A stretch of DNA of 64,000 nt, taken from Syngnathus acus (Eukaryota > Chordata > Actinopteri > Syngnathiformes > Syngnathidae). Below are positions 12,301-25,100 of the stretch, piece by piece; the stretch's first letter is position 1, and each line of letters begins with the position of its first letter. The notes beneath the pieces were generated by a model that saw nothing but the letters and a program-made list of their open reading frames with translations, made no database searches and was not told the DNA's origin. The stretch is taken from NCBI RefSeq assembly GCF_901709675.1, contig NC_051102.1:3145912-3209911 (forward strand), in the 5' to 3' direction. The position numbers were made by a program, and so were the translations under genes.

Positions 12301-15300
12301 TTGGGTCTTGGTCAAATATCACTATGTCCTCTTTATGGACTTCCGCTTCAAGATTCTTCTTTCTCGTTTTTGAAGACCCTGATCGTATAGCCTGGGTAAT
12401 TGCTGACAATTTGATTTTGGGTAAGTTGAATTTGCGGTTAGTCTCTGCATTTTTGAGTAATTCTGGTTTAGTTTTGTCTTGATTTTTATCAAATGAGTTT
12501 TCTGTATGCTGATTGTGCTGAGAATGTTGATCATGATCTAAAATTTCCTTGACGTCTAAGACTTTACTTTCTTCAGACATGTTTTTAGTATCGTCAATTT
12601 CATCCTCTTCCACAATGCCCTGTGGAGAAACGATTGGGTCAACATCCTCCTCAAACTCGAAGATAGTTGATAGACGCTTAAAATCTGACTCTAAATCTAA
12701 AGGCTCATTCAAGGTATCGCAGGAATCATTGTCCTCAAAACCTTGCTTCTTATAACACAGTGCTTTCTCTTTTCTGTCTGAGCCCTTCAGATCTTGATTT
12801 TTACACTTGACTCTAATTTTTGAGATTTGCTGGGCAATCTTACCAGATGGAGGAGGAGGAGGGGGAGGTCCCCCATCATCAACAATATCGGGACTCAAAC
12901 TACCTCCTTCTTCTTCTGGGAATTGTTCTCTGTCTCCAGATAGCTGCAACTTGACCTCATCTGATTGTGTTTTTGTATCCTGCGTGCTATTTAGTAATTG
13001 TTGTTTAGAATACTCTGTAGTGTTTTCTTTTTGTAATGTTTTATTACAATTTGGCTTTTCAGTTGGTACCTGTTTGGCATCATTTATATCCATCTGATCA
13101 GGTATTGCTGTGTCATTTGATTGTATATTATCTTTTTCCAGAGAGGTGATTGTTGTTGTTGTCAACATCTTATTTGCTGTACATAGGAATTCCTGATTAC
13201 ACCTTAGAGCGAAGCTGGAAGTGTCGTCATTATCTGGGCTTGTAATTCCCTCCATTTTCTGTCTATCAATATATTGTGAGGTTACATTTGGCGAATTCCC
13301 GCTATTTAAATTTGTTATCGTTCCCTTTTTAAGCATCATTTTCCAGTCAGGCGGCATAGGACCTTTTCTAGATTCATTGACTTCTTGTGGTACAGCCATT
13401 GAATGGTTATCAAGACAATCATTAGTAGGAGCTGATGTGGTGCAAATTGAAAGGATGTGCTTCTGGCCAGATTTTGAGGATATCTTTTGTTGTCCTTCTA
13501 CCAGACTTTTTTCAACAAGCCATTTATCATCGCTTGATGTTTCTAGTGTCACCTAAAAAAAAAAAAAGGAAATGGAGATTGAATAATTGATCTCTATTCA
13601 TATATACTTGTTTTTATGTATATATGTGTGTTATTGATATATATGTATATAAGAGAAAGAGAGAGCGAGAAAGAGAGAGTGCCAATGTTGGGCTTGCTTT
13701 ACCGTCCCTTTAAAGCAGACGTACTTCACGTCGCTCCATGTCATACAATTGCAATAGTTCTTCAAAGTTGATGTGAACATTACTGTACTTATGTCAACTT
13801 AAAACGCCCCTTGCAAATATTAGATTGACTTCAATATTTTGAATTTCATGAGCAGAATGTTTTCCTCGCCACACTACAGGTTCTCACAAGAGCTTACTGA
13901 CAAACACGTTGATTACTGTACTTTTTTCAATAATTTATTTTAGTTTTAAATTTGCATTATTATTATTGTTATTATTATCATTATTATATACCTTAGGCTC
14001 AATCTCTTGGCTCATGCTTAAAGGCTGAAAGTTTCCTCTTAGTGTGATTCTGAGAGGAAAAGATGTTAAAGTAGAAGGATGAAGGGTACTGGGACAGTTT
14101 TTGTGTGAGTGACCGGAGACATCACGGTGTAATAAAGTATCAAAATAAACGTGTGAGCTTCAATTGACAAACTCAATGAAATGCACATACCTGAAGTTCT
14201 TTCAGGACTCTAATATTGTCATCTTCCTTATCATCCATATTTTCTGAGGCAATAGCTTGAGTGGTGCCTGAAGGTTTGGGTTTGGGTTTGACCTCCGGTG
14301 GTTGTCTCAGAGGTTTGGGTTGAGGAATAACAGATGGTTCCTTCTCACTAACACCCTTCAAAAGATTAAACAGACATAACAGAATTAATTCTTTGTTTCT
14401 ATAATATAGCCCTTAATTAACTTAGCATATCTGCAGTGAGATTTGAAGAACTTAAAAAAACAAATGTGAAAAAATAAACAGCCCATCCACAACACACATC
14501 AGTCTTCCTTCGCTCAAATCTAACAAATCTAAATTCCCAAACATGAGCACAAATTTACCGCTGAATTTACTGTCGACGAAAGTAGAGCCCATAACGGCTT
14601 ATTGTTTTGTTTAGGTTTTTTACCTTTTGATGTGAGAAGCATGGAAAATTCTGTTAAGAAATACAGTGCACATACAGAAAAATAAAACCTGCAACCACAC
14701 ACCTGTTCTCCACCGGATTCTTTCATGGTAGTAGAGATCACCTCTCCAGTTCTTTCAGTGGTTAGGCCGACAGTGGATGCATGAGACCTGAGGATATAAT
14801 GAACAACTTCACAATAGAGGTGACAGTTTAGAGCATTGGTGTCAAAAACAAGGCCCGGGGGCCAGATGCGGCCCACCACATCATTTTATGTGGCCCGCAA
14901 AGACAAATTGTGCATTGCAAATTGTCTTCACTTTTGAAAAATAGAGAAATATTTGAACAGTTTTTACTAGTCTATGATTTCAAAACTAGCTATTCATCAG
15001 TTTGTTGCGTAGCCTATACTGTATATAATATAAGGCGTTGACAGTCATTATGGCCCTCCGAAGGAAACTGTATGACTACAATGCGGCCCGCGACAAAAAT
15101 GAGTTTGACACCCCAGTCTCTAAAGTTTAGAGACTGTAAACAGGTCATTCACGGTGATAAATACCTTCTTGGGACAACTGGAGGAGACTGGCCACTCCTA
15201 TCAGGACTCTGTTTCTTTTCCACACTGGAGCGTCTAGGTTTTTCCATTTGTGGACGTGTGCCCCGTTTGGGTCCTGGGGAGGCTGATGGAGAAGCTGATG

Positions 15301-18300
15301 ATGGCAGTTCCACTGTTGCGTGAGAAGCTAAATGCAATCAAGAACTTATTTCATGGCTGAGATATTAGATACGGTATTATAATATATTTTTTCCATTTCA
15401 TTGTAGATTAATACAGCTGGAACCGTAAGATTAAATTTGTGTTTGAAGTCCAGGACTTTATAAAAAAAAAAAAAAGTCTTTTGAAATAGATGACCCACAC
15501 CCAAAATGTGTGGGTACAAAAAAATCTTAGAACTATTGTTCTTTTTTAGGAAACATGTCAAATGCATCACAGAGCCAAGATATTGTTGATCCAAATGCAA
15601 AAATAAAAATAATATTTATTACCTGGGGGCTTCACTTCATCATTTTGCCGTGCTGGCTTTTGATGCTGAGTTCCAGACAGCAAGTCTGCAATAAAGAACC
15701 ACAAGATTTGTTGACCTAATTTCTGACAAATTCACACAGCTCCAAATTTGCTTTCAACTACTGTGAGCATTTGTGCTACTTCAAGTTATGTGCGTATAAT
15801 TTTCATATAAATCAAAGTCAACCTTGCGGTGTGTCCAGAGGTTTAGCCATCTCAGTATGGGGATTTATGTCTCCAGAAGCCAAGTCCGAGTGACCCACTT
15901 TTGTATCTGATACATTCAGATCAGGAATGGAATTCATCAGAATGGCCTTGGCTTCCTGCAGGACCTGGTTTAAATTTTTGGTGGCGATTGAGGGCTGGTT
16001 TGTTTGATGGGTGCTTGGCTGGCTTACACTGCTGGCTTCTTGACTTAGACTTCCTTCCGGAGATTGTCGTTCAGTATTCTGTCAAACAGTCAAGTTATGT
16101 TAATAAAGCATTTTATAATAAAGTTTATTAAGACATTAGGAATAATCAAGGTTAGCAGATGATTAAGAACGTTTTTAATACTTGGTATGTGAACATTATA
16201 TTTTTAAAGAAAATTATTTTGTTTAAAAAAAAAAAGATGACAATCATACTTGAGATATGAAATTATTATTAAATGTGCAATAACAAACCTATAAAACAAC
16301 TTAATAACTTTGCAGTAATTCAGTGTTCATTATTATAATGTACAGCTTGACAATTACAGATTGACAACACCAAAAAAATTAAAATAATATTTGTGAATAC
16401 TGTACCATGCACTTCTTGAAATACATATAAGGAGCTTTATCACTCAAAAAAACGAGATGGTCCGGTAAAAATTATGACAATAAAAGCACTAAAATGTAAA
16501 ACATGCACACGTGATCTTTTTCAGTAGGTGTAACACTCACCTCAATAGGTCTGGCAGTGGTTTTCAAAGAAGTCTTGACTTGGTTTGTTGTGTGATTCTC
16601 CTGAGTTGTTTGCGGCATGCTTGATCTGTGAAGTTCACTCGACTGGAGAGGAGCAGGTTTCTTCTGCAGGGCAGGGCTGCCCTCTCTGCTACGAGGGCTT
16701 ACCTTCACGACACATGATGATATCTGTCACTATTCAATCTTCATACCATAACATTGGTGTCAAACTCAAGGCCCGGGGGCCAGATACGGCCCGTCACATC
16801 ATTTTATGTGGCCCGCAAAGACAAAGTGTGCATAGAAAACAGTGTTCACACCTCAAAATGTAGACCGTGTACCTTGGCCACAGTTGGTAGATCTCTTCCA
16901 TGGGTGAAGTTCAGTGGCGGGCTGTGCTGGTGGGCCTGGATTACAGTGACTTGAGTCGTCTTAACTCTGCGTGCTGTGGCTGGGGAGGCTGAGGCTGCAT
17001 TGTTGAGCTCAGGCTGAGATAAAGCAGATGATGGAATGGGTTGAGGGCTTCTGACTGAAGATCGAGGCTGTGGTTGTGGGGAGGACTGAGGACTCTGGGT
17101 CGGCAGGGGCTCAACTTGGGTGCCTTTAGATGGGGACGTTGATTCCGAGACACATCTGTTAACAATAAATGTAACATTTTACACTTTGAATGTGGTAACA
17201 GCAAATATAATGTGAAACAGTACAATACCTGCGAAGAGAGCTGAGCGCTTCAGTTAGGGCTTTGACTCTTTTTAACATGCAGTCCATTTTATGAGGCTCC
17301 TCCTTCAGAAAGCGAACTGCATCTATCTCCAGTCTAAGCACGGAACGCATTTTGACCTGCAGTTCTGGAAACTCCCCTGTAGGGAAAAAAACATAACTCC
17401 TCATTGCAACCAGCATTGGTACTGTTTATTTCCTGTGTCTGAAATCTCAGCTCATCAGTGAAACGAAAAGATGGATGGATTTAAATTACAGTCATTAACC
17501 TTTAAGGATGGCCAGAGTCTCCCCCACTCTGCGCAGGTTCATTGCCCCCTCTTCCACATCTTTCAGAGAGATTGGCAACTGGCCAGGGAGTGATACCGTG
17601 TTTTTTTGCAAATGGTTGACATAATCTTCTAGTTCACTGAGAAATGGAGATAAAATGAAAAAAAACTGTTAGAAATATACAGTACATTGGCACATGCAAT
17701 TATCCTGCTTTTATTTCTGCGAACAACTCTTCTCCCTGTGGTGTGTACTGTTCCGTTCACAGAAGCTGTAGTCAGTCGAGAATACTTTTCTAAATGCCAC
17801 TATGTCATTTTTACTGACTTATATTTCTTGTTTGGGGACTGTTGTCATATCATGGCAAATCATTTTCTATTGTCCTGACTCTACTATGAAGTATGTTACT
17901 TCACATTTTCTTTCTGCTTGGATTGTTAGGGCATTGTGACATGTTTGCCATCCAAGATGAGCTTTAGTTGTGCTCTTAAAGCATTGGGCGTCAAGTCTGA
18001 GTGTGTGGAGGAATTTCTAAAAGACTAAATAATCACTGCAAAAACAATAAAATCAAAGCAAAAAAAAATGCTATTACCTACGCATGTACTGTAAAATAAA
18101 CTTAATTAAAATCTGAACAGCTTCCTTTTTCCATAACGACAAGAAGTTCAAGTTACATTTTACGAAAAACCTTCAATAAGTGTGTTTTCTTTTATTTCTT
18201 CAATTTGTCAGTTTTCAACTACACACTTGTTGAAACAATATTGTTTTAACGCGTAGTGACCAAAATATCACCTAAGTTGTTTGAGTATTTTCTCTTCTGT

Positions 18301-19085
18301 AGCAAGATATTGAATCCTCTCCTCTTCCATCTCAGCTCTTCGTCCACATGTTCTCTCCTCAGACTGAACCAGGCGATCACACAACAACACTACCAGCTCC
18401 TGACCAGCAGTGCGCAACATGGACTTCATGGTTTGCTGTTGTGATATCTGTGATACAACAGTGACAGGTAAGGCTGAATTCATCGTGAACACTGGTAATG
18501 CACGACCCAGGACGGACAGTTACCTGTAGGTGTCGGAGTTGATTTAATTGCAGTCGTAGTTCAGACACACTACTCTTAACTTGCAGCAAGTGCTGCTGCA
18601 GCTCATTATCAGTGGTTGGGGCCTGAAGAGCTAAGAAGGCAGAGCTGATCACGTCATCTACAGTACTTGTTGCCTGTGGCTCAGGTGGAGCTGTTGAAAA
18701 CCAAAGAAACAATATTGAAATTATGTAAAATGTCACAAATGTAGCTATTTGATTTATAAATGAATAAAGCAGTACTTTTACTGTACAGTGATACCTTGAC
18801 GTTTGAACAAAAATTGTATATTTGCATTGGACGTCAAAAAATGAAAATCATAAAAGAGCTTTTCATTTTATTTTCGGATTATCCTAATGTGATGGAAAGA
18901 TGGATTGGATTTAGCAACAATTTATTTCCAAAATGACAGGTATTAGAAGATGCTAAGCTTTGTTTGCAAAGTTAACCAACTCACAGATTGTAATGAGGAT
19001 TAAGTAGATTATCAAAAACTCACCAGGGTGACTTTTCCCAGTGCTTCCACTGCAAATACATATGTACATAGTTAGTATAAATATA

Positions 19086-19116
<31 letters not shown>

Positions 19117-22100
19117 CACGCATGCACACACACACAACTACAGACCTGACCGGGCCTTTATCACTTGGAAGATCTCCTCCCACAGACAACGCATGGTGAA
19201 CCAGCCCTGCTAGACTGGCTATTTGCGCCTCCATTGCCTTCATTCTCTCACTGAAAAAATATTTTTTAGAAATAAAAGTTACTATATTTTTCCTAGGTAG
19301 TTAACTGAATTAAATATAACCCCCCAAAAAATTGGGTTCTTGAAAATCCACATCTGTGTTCACCTTTGAGTCTCAAAGGCAGTCATGTGACCCTGAATCA
19401 GCATTTCTGGTTGTCCCAGTGGGTTGTCCATAAACACAGATGAAGTGGATGATGATGAACCACTCCCTCTGCTTCTGTTTATAACCCCCACTGTAGCTCC
19501 ATTATTTTCTCGCCGCAGGGATCGACGAATTGGGGACATCCGCTCAGGTGAGACCAGGCCCACGCCTCCAATGATCTGTCCCTCATTCATTCTGACTTCA
19601 TTTAATCTGTGTGGCGAGGGAGGCGGGGTTGCTAATTGAGGAAGTTGGCTCTCACCAAATTTCCTACTTTTTTGTCTGTAAGAATAGAATAGAATAGAAT
19701 AGAATAGAATAGAATGCCCTTTATTGTCATTTTACAACTTAGTTGTACAACGAAATTCAGATAGCTGCTCCCTTTCTAGTGCAAACATACAAAATTTAAA
19801 AAAGTATAAAAGGAACTCTGAGAATAAAAGTGAAAGGTCTTATTTACAGTATAGCTATTAGTCTAAGAATGAAGGTTAAAACATCTTATCTACAGTATGT
19901 TCAATGTGGGTATATGTCAAAAATACAAAAAGTCTACAAACTTGTAATTCAAATTTCTTAATTCTGCATACCTGTGCAGGGAGTCCATCTGATACTCCGT
20001 GATGTCACCATATCCCATCAGAGGCTTGACGGATGCACGGTACTGCTGTAAGCCCGCAGGAATCCCAGCAACTCCAGCATCTACCATTTCTCCAGCATGG
20101 GACAAAGAACCACTACACTGGGAAGAGGCAAAACTACTCCTCCCTCCATCGTGTAGGGATGAGCAGTAGGAGTCTGGGTAATAGGGTCCTCCCTCCCCAT
20201 GCAACACCAGGGCCATGTTCTTGCAGCTGCCACCATCTTCATCTAAGGCACATAACAATACTAGACTTGTAAACGTCCCCATATGTCGAAAACATCACAG
20301 AATAGTGAAATCTATTGATTTGCGTATCCATTTATTTTACCGGGCTTGACATCTCTCCTCTCTAGTATGGCACTGCTGCTGGTGCATAAACTGCTGGATC
20401 GTCCTGTGCCTGATAGCCGGTCTCGGGGCAATGTGGTGCTACCTGCATCCATCACTCCCACTAAGCCTTGTGTGTTCCTTCCACTGTAGGCCATCCTGGA
20501 TGGAGAAGAGGGCATGGAACGCACCATGGGCGGCGACATGGAGCCTTGCAAGCTCTGTAGGGTACCACGACTGGACGATGACAGTCTGTGGACTGGACTG
20601 TGGCTACCATAGAGTACTTCTTTGGAGAGCTGCCAAAACAAAATGGTAATGATATAAAATCTTTCGAGACATAATACGAAAAGGAACTAGAATACTACTA
20701 TCAAAATTGGAGTTTATAAATTAAGCTTGCTTTCCAAACCCAATGTTTCAAATTTGGTAGAGATAAGTTGCTATTTAAAGTCTCCCTCAAATAGTGGAAA
20801 TGATTTCATGTTAGCTTGGCTATATCTAATGCAATTTATCTCCTTTTGCTCTATTAATCTTCTGAACGGGCAATTAAATGCCACTGTACAAATTTAACCC
20901 AACAGCTCACAATAATTGAGCAAATTGCATTTGGCACTTGCTCATTCCTATTCATTTCACCATTAACTTAAATGATGGCGGCATGAAAGCTGAAAAATAT
21001 CTGTAAAATTAGTTGCGGAATTTTTAGATTAAAGTTTGGGTCACTGCCCAAGTCATTTGCAATTTTGTTTTATTTGCGGACAAAGGAGGAGAAAGTTAAA
21101 AAAAATATGCTATATAATTTGGGAAACTGACAGGGAGGCTGCTTTCTTTCAGTATCTTATCTGACAGACAAGTTGGCGTCAAAAGCTTGGAACCCACAAT
21201 TACAAAGAATTAGACCCCCTTACTGACAGAAATTCTCAGTAATCCCAACAACTGGCTCCAAGTGATAGTGTATAATTGAGCATTTTGTAAACATTTATAA
21301 TTCAGCAGCCCCAAGGACATGAAAGATGAATAAAAAGTAGCTTATCCTCTCAGAGTTACTGTGGGAGGCTCCAAAAAAAAATTAACTTTCATTGACCCCA
21401 TTTTTTTTTCATGTTATGTGGACTCATTAGATGTTGTGTTCACTCCAGTAGATGCAAATATGTGTGGTTAGTAAGCCTTTTAACAGACCCTTTAACTAAA
21501 CTCACCCTCCCCACAAGGACACTATTGGAAATCATACTCAACCTGTTACACCCGTTTTTGCATGTGCAAATCTTTTAATCACTTGGAGTAACAGTGTTGT
21601 TAAATTAGTTTTGAAATCTTATCACAGCTTCACGATGCTTTCGATTGAACATTGTTTTGAAAAAAGAAAGGCCAATTGTTGAATAAACATTAGTTGTAAA
21701 CGAGCCAGTATGGAGTGACTCACCCTTCCTTCTGTGTTGGTAGGCCGAGTGTGGCGGTTGAAAACATGTGATGGATCTTTATGATAAACCTTCAGACAGG
21801 AGTGGGATGTAATATTTCTGAAAGTAGATAACACATGATGTGACATGCCTGTGTGAAGAAACAAGGGTGCAAGTTTACAGAGCTGGATTTGTGGTGCAGC
21901 ACTTTCCGCCTTCAAAGCTTATTTTGCCTGACAAGGACAAAATGAGACAAAGAAAAAAACACCCCGTACACAAATATCACACAGGCTCAATGAGATGTTT
22001 CTGAGATGCTTCTAATGGTGTTCGGCAGTATCTTGATGGCCTTACCTGATGTCCTCCAGGTCAAAGTAAACATTGCGACGTGTGTCTTTGATGTAAATGG

Positions 22101-25100
22101 CCATATTGGGAGATTGAAGCTTCTTCATGGTGAGTTGCTGAGGAAAAGCGGTGACAAAGAGAGCCCGCAGCGTATCCTCACTGTTGATGTCTACAGGCAT
22201 CCGTATCTGTTTTGTCTCATCTCCATATTGCAGATACAGCACACCTGGACGGGAAAGTATTCAAAGTCTTTAAACAACCAAAATTAACACAGTTCACAAA
22301 AAAAAATCAATTTACAAATATTTTCTGACATGTTTTTTATATGATGTGAAGGAATGGATGAATGTAGTCATTTGTGTATTGACGTACCAACTGACTCTCT
22401 TGCCTGACTGCTCGACCGTCCAATCGGTAGACTTGATCGGGCTTTACAACCCCTTGAGAAAGGAACTGTCATGGTCAGCGACTCTGCATCAGACATATTC
22501 TCTGCAGCCAACACACCTTCACAGATGGTGCTTTCAGGAGGTCGAGGGCTTCTTAACTAGATGGAAAACAAGCATGCAGTAAACACAATGAGAAAATTCT
22601 ATATAATTTGATTGTTCCTATATTTTAAAAAGAGTGGCAAGAACAGGTAAAAACATGAACTGATCATAATCTAGGGCTGCGAGCGCTTACTTTAAAAAGA
22701 CATTATGTAATCAAGCAGGTATTTTCAAAACAGCTAAATTGTGCCATGCTTTCAGTTTTGCCGTACAATCTCTAGCACCTTCAAGGCAAGGCCCGCATCC
22801 CAGCTGAAAAACAGCTGAAAACTAAAAATTCATTCTCCAATACACGTCAATGAACAAATGCAAAACACAAGTACATTTCTGCATTAGATCCGCAACTGTG
22901 AGGAAATAAATTAAATACCTGCCAAGACATTTTTAAATCAAATGCAAGACAGCTGTCACATGGAATTACTCAAACAATTGTGATCATGTGTTTGGGCTTG
23001 AAGCCCAGACTGCCATGTTTAATTTACTGGCTAAAGTGAGTTGTGTTGGTACGTGTAACTGTTGAGATCGAGCACGCCTTCTCAGAAACAAACATTTGAG
23101 GAAAGGGCGTCAGATCAAACTTTACTAAAAAAAATATATATGCATGGGATAAGGTCACATTTACCAGTCTCTAAAACAAAAAAATCACTACATTAAATGT
23201 GGATATTTATTTTACTTCAATAACAAACCAAAATAAAAACATTTCCACTTTTTTTAAATACATTTGTTTTCAGCAATCCACTGTTTACCTCAAGAAAGAT
23301 CTCAAGAAAACACGACAATCATCACTAATCCACTGAATTAGATTGCCAATAAAATGACATGAAAATAGGGTCCCTCATCCCTTCACTGCATTATTCTTTA
23401 TTGTGCCCAACCATAGCTCTTGCCCTAAAGCAATTTACTGCTCGGTAAATTTGTACCCTCATTTTACAAATGCGAGTGCCCATTTGATGTGTGCTGTAAA
23501 CATGTGCACATAAACAAGCCGTTCTTAGCCATGGCTCGTACATTACTAGCTTGACTTAAACTTCCCTTATTTACTTAGAAGTAGAAGATTGGCACACAAT
23601 ATAGAAGATAATGTATCACTATTATTTGATGAAAAAGGTTCACATGGACATTTACCCAGTTTTTCAGATTTTTGCTCTTGTACTTAATACCCTAGTAAAC
23701 ATCCACTAATGCTAAGAAAAGAAGTAATAACATCAACTACTTCTGGAAAGCTAGCTTTCTTTTTTTTCTGATCTAGAAAATATTAAGCTATTTTTTTATT
23801 TTTTGATGCAGACAAATGTAATTCATAGGATTACACCCCTAGAACCAATACTTTGAATTGACAATATATTTTAAAAAAATATACCCATATTATATGCAAG
23901 CAAATAAAGAAACCCACATTAATGGGGAAAAACACTGATGGAATAACTTGGGATGTCACAAGAAAAGAACAATCAAGCAAGAAGGAATGAAAGATAAAGC
24001 ATCTGACACATATGACCTCAGGTAAATAATGACCTTCTTGGGCTCATACTAACAGCCTGATGTTGACTCACTACGAATAAACAAAGTTCAAAAACAAACA
24101 TCTAAACCACAAGACATTGAGACAGTTGGCATATACTTTAACATCGTTACCACAAGTTAAGATTAAGACGTGGATAAGAGAAGTAATTAGCATGGCAAAA
24201 TGCCTGAGCCACATTTATGCATGCAAAAAACAAATCAAACTTGTTGTCAGCTCATTTTACACATCCTTCAGGTAAAGCTGTGTCATGCAAGCCAAACAAA
24301 GCAAGTTTGTCAAAACTCTCTGGAAGACAGCAAATCATACACAAACTATCTGACAACTTACCTAACGATAGATATGACGTCACTTACAATTGTTAGCAGT
24401 CAGGTAAGTCTTCCCTTGGTTTTGAATGCACTGGAGTCTAAACTGTGGATGTATGTTTGCATTGTGTGTCCAAAATCCGATGGACTGACAAACCCCACCT
24501 CTTCTCTGTGACAACAAAACTCCACCTCGGCAAATAATGCTGGCTGTACCAGTTCGACGAGCAGCACAACTGTTGTATTTCACGTTATGGCACGACAAGA
24601 CTCAGTAATGCACTTGTGTCAAAGTCAAGGCCCGGGGGCCAGATACGGCCCGCCACATCATTTTATGTGGCCCGCGAAGACAAATTGTGCATCAAATTCG
24701 TGCGTCATTACTAGAATTGCAAATTGTCTTCACTTTTAATATCCTTTTTTTAAATATTTGACCAGTTTTTACTCGAGTTATTTGTCAGTTTGTTTTGTAG
24801 CTTTTACTGTATATAATATGAGGTGCTCATACATTTATTTGGGTTGACAGTCATAATGGCCCTTCGAAAGAAACTATGACTACAATGCGGCCCGCGAAAA
24901 AAATGTTTGACACCCCTGCAGTAATGGAAGGAAGTCTTAAGATTTCCGCAGCAACACACGCACACATTCTTGCAAGCACAAACACACGCGCATGAAAACG
25001 CGCGCGCGCACACGCACGAATACGCGTGCACTCGCACACACACGCACACACAGCATAGTAGTCTATCATACTAATCACAGGGCACAAATAGACAAACATT

